Origin: Ottelia alismoides
Taxonomy: Eukaryota > Streptophyta > Magnoliopsida > Alismatales > Hydrocharitaceae
Direction: 5' to 3'
DNA length: 64,000 bases
NCBI GenBank assembly: GCA_037367405.1
Contig: JAZKJV010010622.1
Span: 558,001-622,000, forward strand
In this document: positions 21,638-35,130 of the stretch, in pieces
Layout of the letters: each line of letters begins with the position of its first letter
Position numbering within the stretch: position 1 is the first letter of the stretch
Notes under the pieces: model-generated
The model's input: the letters and a program-made list of their open reading frames with translations, nothing else
Database searches by the model: none
Told to the model about the DNA's origin: nothing
Translations under genes and position numbers: made by a program

Positions 21638-23440
21638 CATGCTCATCCCTGTGCATCAAAAGAAATGCAATGAGGTGAAATGAGATTGGGTTCCATACCA
21701 AGATCATGAGCAGAAGGTAAAAATGAAACTAGACTCGACCTTTGGATTATTAGTTTAGCGAAACTTCTGTGAGACTTAGAATTTTAAAATCAATAGTCTT
21801 CAAGTTCTATACATCATTGTCACAATTTTGGCTCAGAAGTTATCTTAGATCAATCCTCCTCCCAAAGAATACCCCATGAACATTGAACAATCGACTCGTG
21901 TGTGTGAAAGGTTTTAGCTCTTCCCATCTAGAATGTCGGACTCCCACTCAAACCTCTTCTCCAGTAACTCGTCCTCAGAGAGTCATGTATTTCCTTCTAA
22001 AGTCTGTCGCGTTCTGTTCACAATCGGATAGAGGGATAAACTAGAAGAAGGAAGAAAGAACTAGAGGGTGGCCAATGTACTCACCTCTCCTTGTCAAGTT
22101 GGCCAGTGTAGCTGAGTCTTCACCAAGATCTGCAGGCTAACTTGAAGCTTGGACCTTTAGATCAAATATTTATTTGGTAGTAGGCTTCTTTTTTTGTTTG
22201 GATTTTTGGTTTCTCTTGCATGGATCTTGTTGTGCCCCTATGGATATAGAATCTTTTTTTTGTACATGTTTTGGAGTCTTACAAGAAATTGTGTACAATT
22301 GTCTATCCCTTTTCCGAAGCTTTATTTTAACCCGTACTCCGATCTTTAGATGTCCACGCTACAAGAAAAAAACTCACAAATTCTTCCAACACCCTGTCTG
22401 AGTTGAGCTAAGTGCATAGTGAGAGAGTACAAATTAATTCTCTATTCCAGAGTCGTACCCAGAATGAAGAGACCAGGTTATACACTAAGAGTCAAACGCT
22501 GCACATTATCATGTGGAACTCAAAGAATTAAGTCAAAGACTTGAAGCTTCTAAATTCTATTTCTCAGTGAAGTTCCTCTGAAAATTAGGTGGATTATGGT
22601 CAAGTTCATACCACTCTCGGTTTCTGCTCAAAACCCAGTTCAGAACCCAAGGGCTTTTCACAAATGCATGTAATGCTGAATGAAGTGCAGTTGCATGAAA
22701 TGCAGACACTTTTTTTTACTTTTGTGATTTGTTTTTTTTATTTTTTGGATTTTTTTAATGCAAGAATTTTTGTTGTTGTTTTTATGCAAAGATGAATAAG
22801 AAAAAAGTTTTGGTCGGATACAGTAGTGTTAGTAGCAAAACACTTTTTTTGTTTTTGTTTTTTTGTTTTTTGTTGGTTTTTTTCAAGTTTGTTACCAACC
22901 CCATAAATACATATAGACTTACACAAAAGTATGAGCTATGGGTAAAACATATACATAGTATATATATACACCCCCTATACTTAGCGAGTGTTGTGTCCTC
23001 AGAGCACAAGAAGTGAAAAGAAGACATAGCTCAGGCTTCAGAAAGTGAAAAAGAATTATACACAGTAGAAGTGGCCCACCCCCCTGCGAACAGTCTATGT
23101 TTAGAAGAAGAGCAAAGATGATGTGTTCGGGATATGTGAATGAGGAGATATATAGAGATGGGCATCTATTCCCCCTATACTTAGGCTCTTGGTTAGCCTA
23201 AGTATGGAAGAAGGGTGGAAATGGGGCAATCGTGAGAAGGAATTAATGGGAGAATGGTTTGTACATATGGCATCAGTCCCCCCTATACTTAGGCCTTGTC
23301 CTAAGTAGAGGAAGAAGATGTACAAGGAGACCAATGGGGTCGGGAGGGAGGGAGGGTAGCCAATCATTAAGGCAGTTTTTGGTCGATCACTTTGTGAGCC
23401 TATGATTGGAGATCGTAATGATACGAAGGATATGAATCAT
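21638..23440 (-). other. G1 3' untranslated region
   Basis: Aligns with 7421-9129 of G2. It has no conserved open frame on either strand. The upstream part (22971-23320) carries the polypurine-like motif array. Confidence 0.7.
22971..23320 (-). repeat. array of polypurine-like motifs in hairpins (G1)
   Basis: CCCCCTATACTTAG or variants start at about 22971, 23079 (decayed), 23171 and 23279, a spacing of 92-108 bp. The third forms a hairpin with 12 of 13 bp paired (23175-23187 with 23195-23207). The fourth pairs CTTAGG with CCTAAG. Spacing and motif match the G2 array, so it predates the split of the two elements. Confidence 0.8.
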
Positions 23441-23473
23441 ATGATTCCCAAACATTGTCAGTGTTATCCTCAG

Positions 23474-24118
23474 TTAATGATGCTGGAATGTAGATGAAGC
23501 GTATGAATCAGATGAAAGGTAACCATCATCGGTGTTATCTACAGAGTAATAATATTTGAAAGTGGAGACACTCCAGATATTCTTGTTCTTTAGTTGCTTC
23601 AGTTGATTTCTCAGAATTTGTTCCTTTTTATGATTACACGATTCATCCTCGGATGATGAACACTCTGAAGCACCAGTCTCAGTCAACTCATAAGAAATTA
23701 TTCCAGTACATTTAATGAGACCAAGAGAACCGACTTTGAATGAATAATAGTGAGGAATAGGAGTCGTCCAATGTGAATCGAAGTTTGGATCCTTGCGAAG
23801 ATATGGTTTTCCGAACAGACCTCACTCATGTAGATTACCCTTTTCGGACCTGACGAGGAATCATCAGACGATTCCTCTTCCGGAAGGTCGAACTGACTTT
23901 CTCTTTAGATGAAGGAGCAGCCATTCATTTTGAGTTGTCTGTGAAGGTGCTGGTCCAGGAGGTGTGGTGTTGACAATTGAGTCTCCAGATGAATATTCAT
24001 TGAAATATTCCTCCTTAGTTAGTGCATGTCCCGCATCTTTGTTATTAGTTGTCTTAATGTTAGTGAACTCCTGAGTTGGATTGAATTGGTCAAGGTAGTC
24101 AAAGAAGGTTGACTCAGG
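23474..24118 (-). pseudogene. G1 C-terminal coding remnant
   Basis: The minus strand holds PESTFFDYLDQFNPTQEFTNI (end of an ETYAW repeat), then KEEYFNEYSSGDS and PAPSQ, then in other frames VIYMSEVCSE, then GIISYELTETGASE and KNIWSVSTFKYYYSVD. The order equals G2. A deletion of about 10 bases near 23810, relative to G2, shifts the frame after SEVCSE. The region begins at the S2 junction; the S2 target duplication is 24119-24123. Confidence 0.7.
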
Positions 24119-25279
24119 GTGAGTGAAAAACGAAGAGGCGAGAGTCGCTAAGTAATGTCCTGGCAAATCAGGCTCACTGTCGCTGAGGCGACTACTCAAG
24201 TCTTCTCGCTTATCAACAATTAACCCACACAATTAATCAAGCATTTAAGAGCAAGGATTAAAATTTATTATACCCTACTAAGAATGTATAATGGCAAGCA
24301 AGTAGGGGTCGAACACAGGAAGAAAAGGAGTAAAGCAGACTAAGTAAAAGTCAAATGCCATATGTCTTGTGTATAACTTAGCCAAAATGGACCTTTTTTG
24401 TGGATTTTTAATTTTATATTTATTTAATTTTTGATTTTATATTTTTATATTTTGGTTTTTAATTTACTGATTTTGTATTTTCTTTTTAGATTTTGTATTT
24501 TTGTATTTTCTTTTTCTTTTAATAAAGATATAATATATATAAGGAATATATATACACTAGAGATAAGAGAGAGATAAAAATAGGGAAAATACTCAAAATA
24601 CAGGAAATAAAGTGTTTTGTGGTTTTTATATTTTTCTAATGTTTTCGTGATTTTTCTAAATTTTTTCCTAATTTGATTGGTATTTTTAAAGGCAACAATA
24701 CTAGAAAATAAAGTTGCTGGCTGAAATTAAAATGAGGATGAAAAATATTAAATAGATTCCAAAACTCCTCAAATTAATTTTAAAATAAATCTAACATAAT
24801 AGAGAAAAGTAAAAATGAAAATTATATTTTTAGGATTTTTATGGAATTTTTAATATTTTTGGGAAGGTTTTTGGGGTTTTATAATTTATAGGAATTTTCT
24901 TACTGTATTTTTTAGTGATTTTTTATCTGGAACTAAAACACACAGAAATACACAAAATATATGTTTTTTGGAATTTTTCAAAAACTTTTTATAATTTTTA
25001 TGTATTTTCTAATGCAAACAGTGCTGAAATGCATGTTTTTGAATTTTTATAAATGTTAACATACATTAAAAATGCAGAATAAAAATATGGCGTCAAAGAG
25101 CAACACAACAGGAGCTTATATTATTTTTTGGAAATTTTTAGGATTTTGTAGATGCATGAAATAAATGAAAACAACAAAGAGAAAAATTAATTCTAACAGG
25201 GGCATTTATGTAAATATCAGAAAGTTAAGGGCTCAAATGCAATTTCTCCAGAAATATATAGCTGATTAATCAAATTCCA

Positions 25280-25585
25280 GGATTGCGAGAAGCACGCGGT
25301 TCATCCCCGCGCTTGCAAGCGTCTCCTCCGTCGGATCGGACTTGAGACAGGAGGTCTCTTTGTTTAGAGACTCGATTGAAACCACGCTTCAAGAAGTAAT
25401 CCTATTACTTGTTTGTGGTTTAGACGAAACGATCCGAGAAGTGTTCTTGGATCATGTGGTTTCGTCGTATAAAATTTTTTAAATTCTGCTGCATCGAGCA
25501 ACTAGTTCCACTAGTCGCTCCTTGTCGTATTCGATACGACACACACACTTCCATGATGCGCTTGAGGATTTTACTATATCCTTCA
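25280..25585 (+). repeat. C1 5' LTR remnant
   Basis: Matches 43812-44113 of the 3' LTR, starting at GGATTGCGAG and ending ATATCCTTCA. The first 2.3 kb or so of the LTR is missing, together with part of the adjacent S2 sequence. Confidence 0.85.
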
Positions 25586-25587
25586 AG

Positions 25588-25600
25588 TGGTATCAGAGCC
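25588..25600 (+). other. C1 primer binding site, tRNA-Met
   Basis: TGGTATCAGAGCC, two bases after the LTR end, is complementary to initiator tRNA-Met. This is the standard primer for plant copia elements. Confidence 0.9.
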
Positions 25601-27600
25601 TTAGGTCGACGGTATCGAATATGATTCGCTAACCGAGGACGACTTGGGTTCGTTAAGGTCACGAAAGTTTTCATCGCTTTTGATTTCGTAGATTTGTTTA
25701 GTAAATAAATTCAGCACAGTTTAAATTGTTTAACCACGAATTTAATACTTAGATTTTGTTCCGCATTAAATAAGGAAACCATAGGATCTGAGTTTGCGTA
25801 AATCGGATTTCGTATGCTCAAGATATGGTTGTTTTAATGAACATGTATGCACTGTTGCGGGAACTGTAGATCTGAACGTGATTAATATATTTATTACTGT
25901 TTAGACTTGCCTCGAAATGCGTGAAACTTCACTTGGGTTCTGTCCTAAATCAAATTAGCAATCTATGAAAATTGAGTTTGTCTAATTTGGATTTAATATG
26001 ATTGAGATATGCTAATTTTAGTAAGTTGGGGTCACTGCTGAAATTACATTCCTAATCTAGAACCATGTGATTGTCAATTAATGAAATTAATTGTTAATTT
26101 CGAGAAATAATTGTGGAAAATATTTGAGAAATACTAGAATATGATTATTTCCTTAATTTACTTAGCCCCAACCAATTAATTGATTAGATTTGATCTAAAT
26201 CATAATTGGAATCACAATCATCAAACTCCTTGCTTGAATAGGATTGGGAATTTGTCTAGCAAATTTCCTTATAATTAAAATTGTTTTGATTACTATATGG
26301 TATAATTTTCGGTTGAAGAACCGATGATCATCTCAAGTACAAATTAATCAATTTGGCATTATCCTTTCCTGAGGCGGATATGGTGTCTAGTCGGGGATCG
26401 CTGGGGTAGCGGGTTGCAACGTATGCGGTCCGTCCCACTCCCGCCGGTACTGGCCATGACAGCGGGTAGGGCCGGGATAATGTCCAAGGGTTTAAGTTGT
26501 ATTTTTCTAATTATTAAAATACGAATTAATACGTACTTTGAGAATAATATTCAAGCATAAAAAATCGAGTTTGATTGATTGAATTGGATTGATAATTAAT
26601 TTAATATGATTGAATTAGTTATGTCCAATTAGAATACTCTTATATGATTAGAGTTAATAATTCCCATGGAATAATTAATTGTATGAATGTGATTCATAGT
26701 AATTAATTATATTTGAATAAGAGATGGAGGATCACATAAGTGACATCCATGGTCTCCCGTCAAGGCGAAGGGTACCGTCGCCAGATATTATATGTAGGAG
26801 ACGCATGTCCGAAGTGACAGCTCCTGCATATGATCCATTCGGATCAGGCTCGTCGCTTCTCGAAAGAGTAAGGACGTATGCGTAGTGACCCCAATATCGA
26901 GTCCTCATATTATTGGGGCAATATTAGATTGCGCATAGTGAGTTGTATTCCTATTGATAGTTGGTTCAATTAATGACGGGTCAACATTGCCTTAGGGGTG
27001 GTGGGTCCGGGTGTTAAAGACCGGATTGGGAAAATGCAAGTTGGACTTGCAAGGCGGAATGTGTTTTTGCTTCTTTTTATCCGAGTTATAAGTTCTCATA
27101 TTATCGGGATGCAACAAAGATAAGGAAGGAGATCCCAGATCTTGCTTGAGATATAATGGTAAGTATATCTCTTACATTGAAAGTGATTAAGGAAATGAAC
27201 TTTCATTGTTGACATGGCAAGACAACTTTGATATAAAAATTCCTAAATCAAACTAAAACATGTATATATATAAATATATACCCTTATGCAAAACTTCTTA
27301 TTTCAGATAATCCTTCATTAAACCCACTCAATGTTATACTCAATAATAACCAGTAAAATATCATGGATTGGACTCATGATCCAGATATTGTACTTGCAGT
27401 TGGACACATAATATATGTGGTTGTAATGTGCAAATTTCCTCACAATAATGAGGAATGATGATTAAATAAGACAATAGGACTGAAACCCTAGGGTTTGTAT
27501 GTCTCTATAAGTCTTGATCTTAACGAATGTACTTTTGAAGTGACATGTCGATAATGATCGTAATTATCAAATAATCCTTATAAAATTCTAAGAATATGTT
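25601..27600 (+). other. C1 leader and unrecognised 5' internal region
   Basis: About 2 kb homologous to 55014-57120 of C3 and to 36000-38054 (inverted) of C2. It holds conserved non-coding blocks (for example ACTGGCCATGACAGCGGGTA near 26450 and a GTGACAGCTCC block near 26815) but no open frame shared between copies. Such long leaders are known in BARE-like elements. Confidence 0.6.
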
Positions 27601-28560
27601 CTAGCATACATATGTGCTCTCGACATTCAATCATGAATGATGTGGTTCTCTACATCATGCAGAATGGTGGCTCTATAAGAGATAATGTATTCAAATTGTT
27701 TGAGTACCTACCTGAACCAATTTTTTAAGAGTCTAGATGGATGTAGATACGATGAATGTCATCATTCTACTATCTTTACTCTAGTCATTCCTAAAGCTTC
27801 ATAATATTCATATTGTATGAATTGAATGAAGCATGTATAAATGTTGAAATTCTCTTATATTGAAATTTTTTGATTTTAACATAAGAGATCCTCTCTCTTG
27901 AGCAATGATTGCTTATAGATAAAGGGAGCGCAGTGGAAGCATGGGTTGGACCCAAGTAAGAAGTATAGTCAAAAGAGTTGAATGTACTTCTGTGACTTCC
28001 ATATGAGATCCAAAGAGTTGGATGAATGCCAATACTGCAATAAGTTGATGTGTTGATAGTATGACTATCATATCTATCTAGAATCCTTAGAGAAGGAATC
28101 AGATAGTACATCATAATAATCTACATATAATCATTGAAATTGACTTACTTATTTGATAAGACAAAGTCTAATAATTGTATCTCAATCTTCTAATGACACT
28201 TGCAATTGGTTGCATATGTATAAGAATATTATAAATCTGATCTTAAGGTTTAATGGTTATCTATGTTGGAATTGATGCAATTGTTGCAACAATTTCCACC
28301 TGATGAATATACTTTATATTTTCAGTGGGAGTCCTTAATCTTAGAGAATGTCTCTATGACCTAGATATTAGAATACACTCATTATTTATTTCCAAATGTT
28401 GGAAATAAACATGAATTATGTAATAAATCTATCATAAAGAGTTATGATGGAGATTTCAGATAGTGATCTAAAATCTTGTGAACTCTACTAAATTAGAAAA
28501 TTAATGAATGGTTCATTAAGATTTCCGATGCTGAAAAATAAACCATTAAAGATCAATAGG
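27600..28560 (+). pseudogene. C1 gag remnant
   Basis: Weak traces only. GAATGCCAATACTGCAATAAG (28024-28044) reads ECQYCNK, like the start of a CCHC zinc knuckle, and TGA TAG follow two codons later (28054-28059). The same pair of stops is present in C2 and C3. No frame of useful length remains. Confidence 0.4.
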
Positions 28561-29100
28561 AGGATGAAGATCATTTGATAATGATCTAGCATCATGTTTT
28601 GGACATATGTCTGTTGATGTGATCAATAGACTGATAAGAGATGAAACTTTAGATTGTCTAAAGGTTCAAATCATACATACATGTGAATACTGTATTCAAA
28701 AGTAGAAATGTTCAATACACCCTCCCTTGGGAATGGTGTAAGATGTCAAGGTATTCAGGATCTCATACATATTGATGTATGCGGATCATCTATATCATAG
28801 TAAACATTGTGGATATGTGATATCTACCGATGATTATGTATGATATGAGATTTCTTCTCTTCACATAGAAACCTTTGAAATGTTCAAAGATTTCATTATT
28901 TTGGCTTACAACTAAAGTTTGAATGGAGATAAAATGAATTTGATCTAATCCAAGTAGCTTGTACCTGTTAAATTAATTCAAAGGATACCTTATGGAGATA
29001 TGAATATCATTTCTATCTCAATCCTCCTAACACACCTTAACTTAATAGAGTTATAGGGAGATACAATTGGATCATGTGTGACATGATTTGATCAATGATT
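28560..29100 (+). pseudogene. C1 integrase remnant
   Basis: Fragments in order: FGHMSVDVINRLIRDETLD and CEYC (28599-28693), matching the GAG-preintegrase zinc region of copia (known pattern LGHI...C..C). Then HIDVCGSS (28765-28790) and TDDY (28826-28838), matching the start of the integrase core. Then a PPNTP-like block (about 29020-29037), matching the copia SPPGTPQ region. Stops and shifts break the frame throughout. Confidence 0.75.
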
Positions 29101-29559
29101 AATCTTAGCATAATTATCTCTTAGTTTCCAAGTATATATATGTGGTAGAGACTACATTATATATCCTTAATAAAGGTTCCATGTGATTAAGTTGGAATCT
29201 AGCACCAGAGAGTGCTACTTCATTAGGAAATTAAAGGATGGTATTGGATACCTACTTTATGACCTTGAGATTCTTAAAAGATCTCATCTTTGAGAATATG
29301 ATTCTTATAGGATGACTCTCTTGAGAATCAACATAAAAATGAAGTAAAGGAACTCATTTAATCTTGAGATGATAATGAGGCTCCTGAAACCGGAAACTAA
29401 ATAGACAATTAAAGATGAAACATTAATACCTCTTTAAATAAGTTTGAGAATGGATTCCATGTGTCAGTTAAATCTGACGATGATCGGATTTCATGTGATG
29501 AAGCTCCTGAGGATCATGACATGGAAAGATGGATGTTAGCAATAAAAGTCTAATGTAGA

Positions 29560-30211
29560 CTTCATATACAAGTGTTGTATATGGACCCTCGAGGATCCAC
29601 CTATAAGGGTAAGACCCATTAAGGTGTAAATTGATCTTCAAGAGAAAGAGGGAACCTGATGAGAAGATAGAGACCTTCAAAGCACGGTTCGTAGCCAAAA
29701 GCTACACACAGAAGAGAAGACATCGCTTGCGATGAGACTTGCTCTCCAGTGACCTTGCTTTAACCCATCAGAATATTGCTAACTATAGCTACACAACTTG
29801 ACTATGACATCTTCATGATGTAAGTCAAGATTGCATTCCTCTATGAATTCCTCTCTAAGGATATTCATATGAAGTAACCCCAGGGCTACATGGTTGAGGA
29901 AAGCAAGATGTGCGAGCTAAAGAACTCCATCTTTGAACTCGAATAAGCTTCTTATAATTGGAACATAAGATTTGATGAAATTATAAATGTTATGATTTCA
30001 GATAAAAATGTTGATGAACCATGTGAAGCTTAGTGGGAGCGACATTGTGTTCATCGTGCTAAATATATATATTATTCTAATCATTTAGAATGATATAAGG
30101 ATAATAAAAATAAGTGTTTTATAATTTGGTTGTTCCACACCTTGAGATATGATCTCAAGGATACCTCTTAGATCTTAATTCTGAAGTCGTTCAGAAGCAA
30201 AGAGAAGAGGG
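29560..30211 (+). pseudogene. C1 reverse transcriptase remnant, 5' part
   Basis: KRKREPDEKIETFKARFVAKSYT (29640-29709) matches the copia RT entry motif (ETFKARLVAKGYTQ). VKIAFLYEF follows a TAA (29821-29823) that stands where the first catalytic Asp (QMDVKTAFL) is expected. NWNIRFDE (29956-29980) matches the WNxRFD motif, then DEPCEA. C2 inserted at 30211, downstream of these motifs. Confidence 0.8.
30207..30211. repeat. C2 target-site duplication, left copy
   Basis: GAGGG precedes TGAAGGATATGG and is repeated at 40741-40745. Confidence 0.85.
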
Positions 30212-32720
30212 TGAAGGATATGGTAAAATCCTCAAGCGCATCACGGAAGCGTGAGCGTCGTATCGAATACGACAAGGAGCGACTAGTCGGACTAGTTGCT
30301 CAATACAGCGGAATTTAAAATTTTTATACGACGAAACCACATGATCCAAGAACACTTCTCGGATCGTTTCGTCTAAACCACAAACAAGTATTAGGGTTAC
30401 CTCTTGAAGCGTGGTTGCGATCAAGTCTCTAAACGAAGAGACCTCCTGTCTCAAGTCCGATCCGACGGAGGAGACGCTTGTGAGCGCGGGGATGAACCGC
30501 GTGCTGCGGCGATGAAGAACCTCTCTATAGCATCCATGGTGGACGACCATGAGAGGGAGAGAGAGGGCTGACGTCTAGAGAGAAAGAGAGAGAGAGATGC
30601 TTCTCAAGCATTATGTGTAAAGAGAGAGCATGGGTATGCCTCTCTATTTTTAGGGTTTTGGGATCCATGGATCTCAATCCATAGGACATAAAATCAATGG
30701 ATGAGATTGATTTATGCCAATCCAATGGTCAAGATTGTTGTTGGTAAAACCAACAAATTTAGGTTAAAATATATTTGACAAAATCAAATATAAATTAGTC
30801 CTAAATCAAACCAATAAATAAGGAGAGAATACATACATGGAGATTACAATTCCATGCAAAACATGGTGGGCGGCCACCCAGTCCAAATAGGACGTGGGTG
30901 TCGCCCACCCCTTTCCTAATGGAGGGCAATCTCATGATAATTCATGAGATTGCATATCTCCCTGGAAATTCTCTCTCTTTATTTATTTCCAACAACTTTT
31001 GTTGGGTTTTATTCTTCAAAAATAATTCACAATTATATTTGAGAATATTGCAATCTTGCCATGGAAAAATTGTGAATCATATTCACAACCCAAAACAACA
31101 TATAATTTACATTGTCAATTAATTACACAATGTGTATCCAATACACATAATAATTAATCAACACATATAAATTATAATTAGCTCTCTCTAATACATTATA
31201 AATCTCATTTATAATATATTATGAATAATTGGATATTGCTATCCACATTATTCTCATCCATGATAATTAAATCATATTTAATCATCTTGGATCTCTTTAT
31301 CTCATGTGTTCAAACAATATGAATCACATTCTCATTATTCACATCTTCGATAATGAAATCATATTCAATTATCTTAGATAACTCTCTTTATAATATGAAT
31401 CAAATTCATATTAATCTTGATAATTAAATCACATTTAATAAGCCATTTTCTCAATGCTCGGATACATTTTATCAACAATGAAATTATCCTGAACCCATTC
31501 AAGGATAATGCGCTTTCTCCGCGAATACTTGGAGATAAGGATAGGGCGATTGTATTGTTCCATGTATAGTGACATGGATATTGAGATCACATCTCAAATC
31601 CAGATCTCGGGCCTCCCATAGATGCTTGATTAAATCAAGACCGTAAATCTAATCTTCTCATTGATCTGAATCATATTCAGATCAATGTCCAATATTTAGA
31701 CTAAGATTAGGTTACTTCTCTACTGAGAGGAGTCACTAAAATCCAGACCTGTTTCATCACTCCCTAGGAATGGAAGCGTCATGGTTATACTATCTTTTAT
31801 GATCACATCACCCTCAGGTATTCCCAATACCTATACATCCTGCATACTGGAAAACTCAGAATAAACCCAAAGTATTAGATCATCTTTACACTGTCTACTT
31901 CATGGTTTTATCAGTAAGTTTCTCATTCGATCATTGGGAGTCGGTATCGATCATATACTTTCCAAAAGCATATATCATACCTAGGTCTTGATCATATACT
32001 TTCCAAAAGTATATATCAAACCAACAAATTCAGTCAAGCTTCCAAAGCAAGACGACCGTGCGCACGGAATTTGATTCTTCCCAATATCTCATGAGTGAGC
32101 TCATGTCTTCCGGTTCAGTAGTGAACATGTATGATCCCTTTGAGAGATCGTATTACTCACATGCCCTTATATGCAGACCAGCGCATCGGTGTATAGATCT
32201 TGATTAGGTCATCAACCTATTGGTCTGCCAAATGTACATACTCAGACATATAGTAACACATCTGTCTCCGGTCAGAGGATGTGTGCCTATATCATGACAG
32301 TATACGATATAGGACTTTGGTTATCTCGATCTCGTTAAGTCAACTCTTTGACCTAACTAGTCTGACACCTCCGAATCTCTATTCCTATGCAGAGGACATG
32401 CATCAAGTGGTCGGTCAGATATCAGCCTTTAGAGAAAGGATTGCCATCTCCTTCTCAGGCTGGAGATCATCTCTTAATAATCATTTGATGGTGCTTGATG
32501 AGTCCTCAATCTAACTCTTTAGATATTCATCCAAGCACCAGCCTCTATGATTCAATAACGGAATCAACAGCTGTATGATCATTAAGATGGCCATAGTACA
32601 TAACCCTAATTGTACTAAGGGACCTATTATGCAAATTATGTATTCTTTATTTCAGATTAAGGAGTGAATTGCAATAACATTTATTGCATAATGGCTCGCC
32701 GTGGGCTCGCATTTCCAACA
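30212..32720 (-). repeat. C2 3' LTR
   Basis: 2509 bp. It lacks 150 bp present in the other LTR (38364-38513); the deletion joins two TGCT sites (here 30502-30505). A TATA-like sequence near 30644 is degraded (CTAAAAATAG) compared with the intact TATAAATA of the 5' LTR. Confidence 0.92.
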
Positions 32721-32730
32721 ATCTCCCACT
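32721..32730 (-). other. C2 polypurine tract
   Basis: ATCTCCCACT on the plus strand is AGTGGGAGAT on the element's strand, directly before the 3' LTR start TGTTGG. Confidence 0.9.
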
Positions 32731-33430
32731 AGCCCAAAGAGCCATGGTCTAATCATTTAAACCCACACTCATGTGACAATCATAGACTATTTAGAAAATA
32801 GCTAGGTAAGATGATCAGTCATTCTATTCCCAAAAGACTACGCCAAGTCCTTTTACAACAGTTGCATATCCCCAGTAACAGTGCTCGCATCTAATGCGAA
32901 TGTTGCATCTTACGCAACCAATACTCAATTTTGTTATAGTGTCATTGACACTTTAGCTCGATAATTATTATAACCAGTATTCCCATAATACTTATTAGAA
33001 TACCTTCATTCCCGAAGATCTCTATCTCCTAAGGTATCTAAAGTTAAGATCCTTATAGATCACCATCTACAAGGTCTTAAACTTTTGAAGATAAGACTTT
33101 GAGATCACTATCTCTAAGTTTCATCATCTTAGAAGATATTGTTATTACTGCAACTAAGTGTTTTATTTCCAAAGTAGGATTAGTAACAGTTTACTACTCC
33201 CACTGCATGGCAGACATATAGCTTTGTACACATCCAACATACACTCAACTTCTCGTAACCGATGCACAAGTGCAAGCAGTTCTAGCATTCACTTCCTCAA
33301 CTCTTTGAGGTGCTATCCCTTTATACAGGTCACTACCACTTCTTAAGGAAAGGAAGCCTTTCTTGTAATTTTCCAGAAAATGGAATAAGTCCAAGGTGTA
33401 CTACTAATGCGACAGTCCCAATACCCTCTT
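32731..33430 (-). pseudogene. C2 RNase H / 3' pol remnant
   Basis: The inverted counterpart of 40746-41449 (C1) and 59696-60397 (C3). The block around 33190-33230 encodes, on the minus strand, a match to the copia TRPDICHAVG motif in scattered frames. No frame longer than about 60 codons survives. Confidence 0.65.
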
Positions 33431-34110
33431 CTCTTTGCTTCTGAACGACTTCAGAATTAAGATCTAAGAGGTATCCTTGAGATCATATCTCAAGGTGTGG
33501 AAAATCAAATTATAAAACACTTATTATTATTCTTATATCATTCTAAAAGATTAGAATATTATCTACATTTAGCTTGATGAACACAATGGCACTCCCACTA
33601 AGCTTCACATGGTTCATCAAGATTTTATCAGAAATCATAACATTTATAATTTCATCAAATCTTATGTTCCAACTACAAGAAGCTTATTTGAGTCCAAAGA
33701 TGGAGTTCTTTAGCTTGCACATCATGCTTTCCTCAACCATGAAGCCATGCGGCTACTTCATATGAATATCCTCAGAGAGGTATTCATAGAGGAACGCAAT
33801 CTTGACTCACATCATAAAGATGTCATAGTCGAGTTGTGTAGCTATAGTTAGCAATATTCTGATGGGTTAAACATGGTCATTGAAGAGCGAGTCTCATCGC
33901 AAGCGATGTCTTCTCTTCAATTTGCAGCTCATGGCTACGAACCATGCTTTGAAGGTCTCTACCTTCTCATCAGGTTCCCTCTTTCTTTTGAAGATCCATT
34001 TACATCTTAATGGGTCTTACCCATATAGGTGGATCCTTGAGGGTCCATATACAACACTTGTATATGAAGTCTACATTAGACTTTATTGCTAACATCCATC
34101 TTTCCATGTC
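33431..34110 (-). pseudogene. C2 reverse transcriptase remnant
   Basis: On the minus strand, the ETFKA motif lies near 33930-33965. The VK-AFL block is preceded by TGA (33807-33809), at the same codon as the C1 and C3 stops. A plus-strand frame at 33880-34092 is its antisense shadow. Confidence 0.75.
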
Positions 34111-34799
34111 ATGATCCTCAGGAGCTTCATCACATGAAATCCAATCATCATCAGATTTAACTGACACATGGAATCCATCCTCAAACTTATTTGAAGAGGT
34201 ATTAATGTTTCATCTTTAATTGTCTATTTAGTTTCCGGTTTCAGGAGCCTCATTATCATCTCAAGATTAAATGAGTTCCTTTACTTCATTTTCATCTTGG
34301 TTCTTAAGAGAGTCATCCTCTAAGAATCATATTCTCAAAGATGAGATCTTTTAAGAATCTCAAGGTCATAAAGTAGGTATCCAATACCATCCTTTAATTT
34401 CCTAATGAAGTAGCACTCTCTGGTGCTAGATTCCAAATTAATCACTGGAACTTTTATTAAGGATATATATAATGTAGTCTCTACCACATATATATATATA
34501 TACTTGGAAACTAAGAGATAATTATGCTAAGATTAATCATTGATCAAATCATGTCACACATGATCAATTGTATCTCCCTACAACTCTATTGAGTTAAGGT
34601 TCATCAGGAGGATTGAGATAGGAATGATATTCATATCTCCATAAGGTATTTCTTGAATTCATCTAATAGGTACAAGCTACCTTGGTTAGATCAAATTCAT
34701 TTCATCTTCCTTCAAACTTTGGTTCTAAACTAAAATTGTGAAATCTTTGAACATTTCAAAAGGTTTTCTAAGTGAAGAGAAGAAATCTCATATCACAAA

Positions 34800-35130
34800 T
34801 AATCATCAATAGATATCACATATCCATAATGTTTACTATGATATAGATGATTCACATACATCAATATGTATGAGATCCTGAACACCTTGACATCTTACAC
34901 CTTTCCCAAAGAAGGGTGTATTGGACATTTTTACTTTTGAATACAGTTTCACAAGTATGTAAGATTTGAACCTTTAGAAAATCTAAAGATTCATCTCTTA
35001 TCAGTCTATTGATCACATCAACAGACATATGTCCAAAACATGATGCTAGATAATTATCAAATGATCTTCATCCTCCTATTGATCTTTAATGATTTATTTT
35101 TCATCATTAGAAATATTAATGAACTATTCA
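34800..35130 (-). pseudogene. C2 integrase remnant
   Basis: Inverted homologue of the C1 28560-28850 block, with GHMSVD near 35020 and the HIDVC equivalent near 34855-34880. It is broken by stops and indels. Confidence 0.65.
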
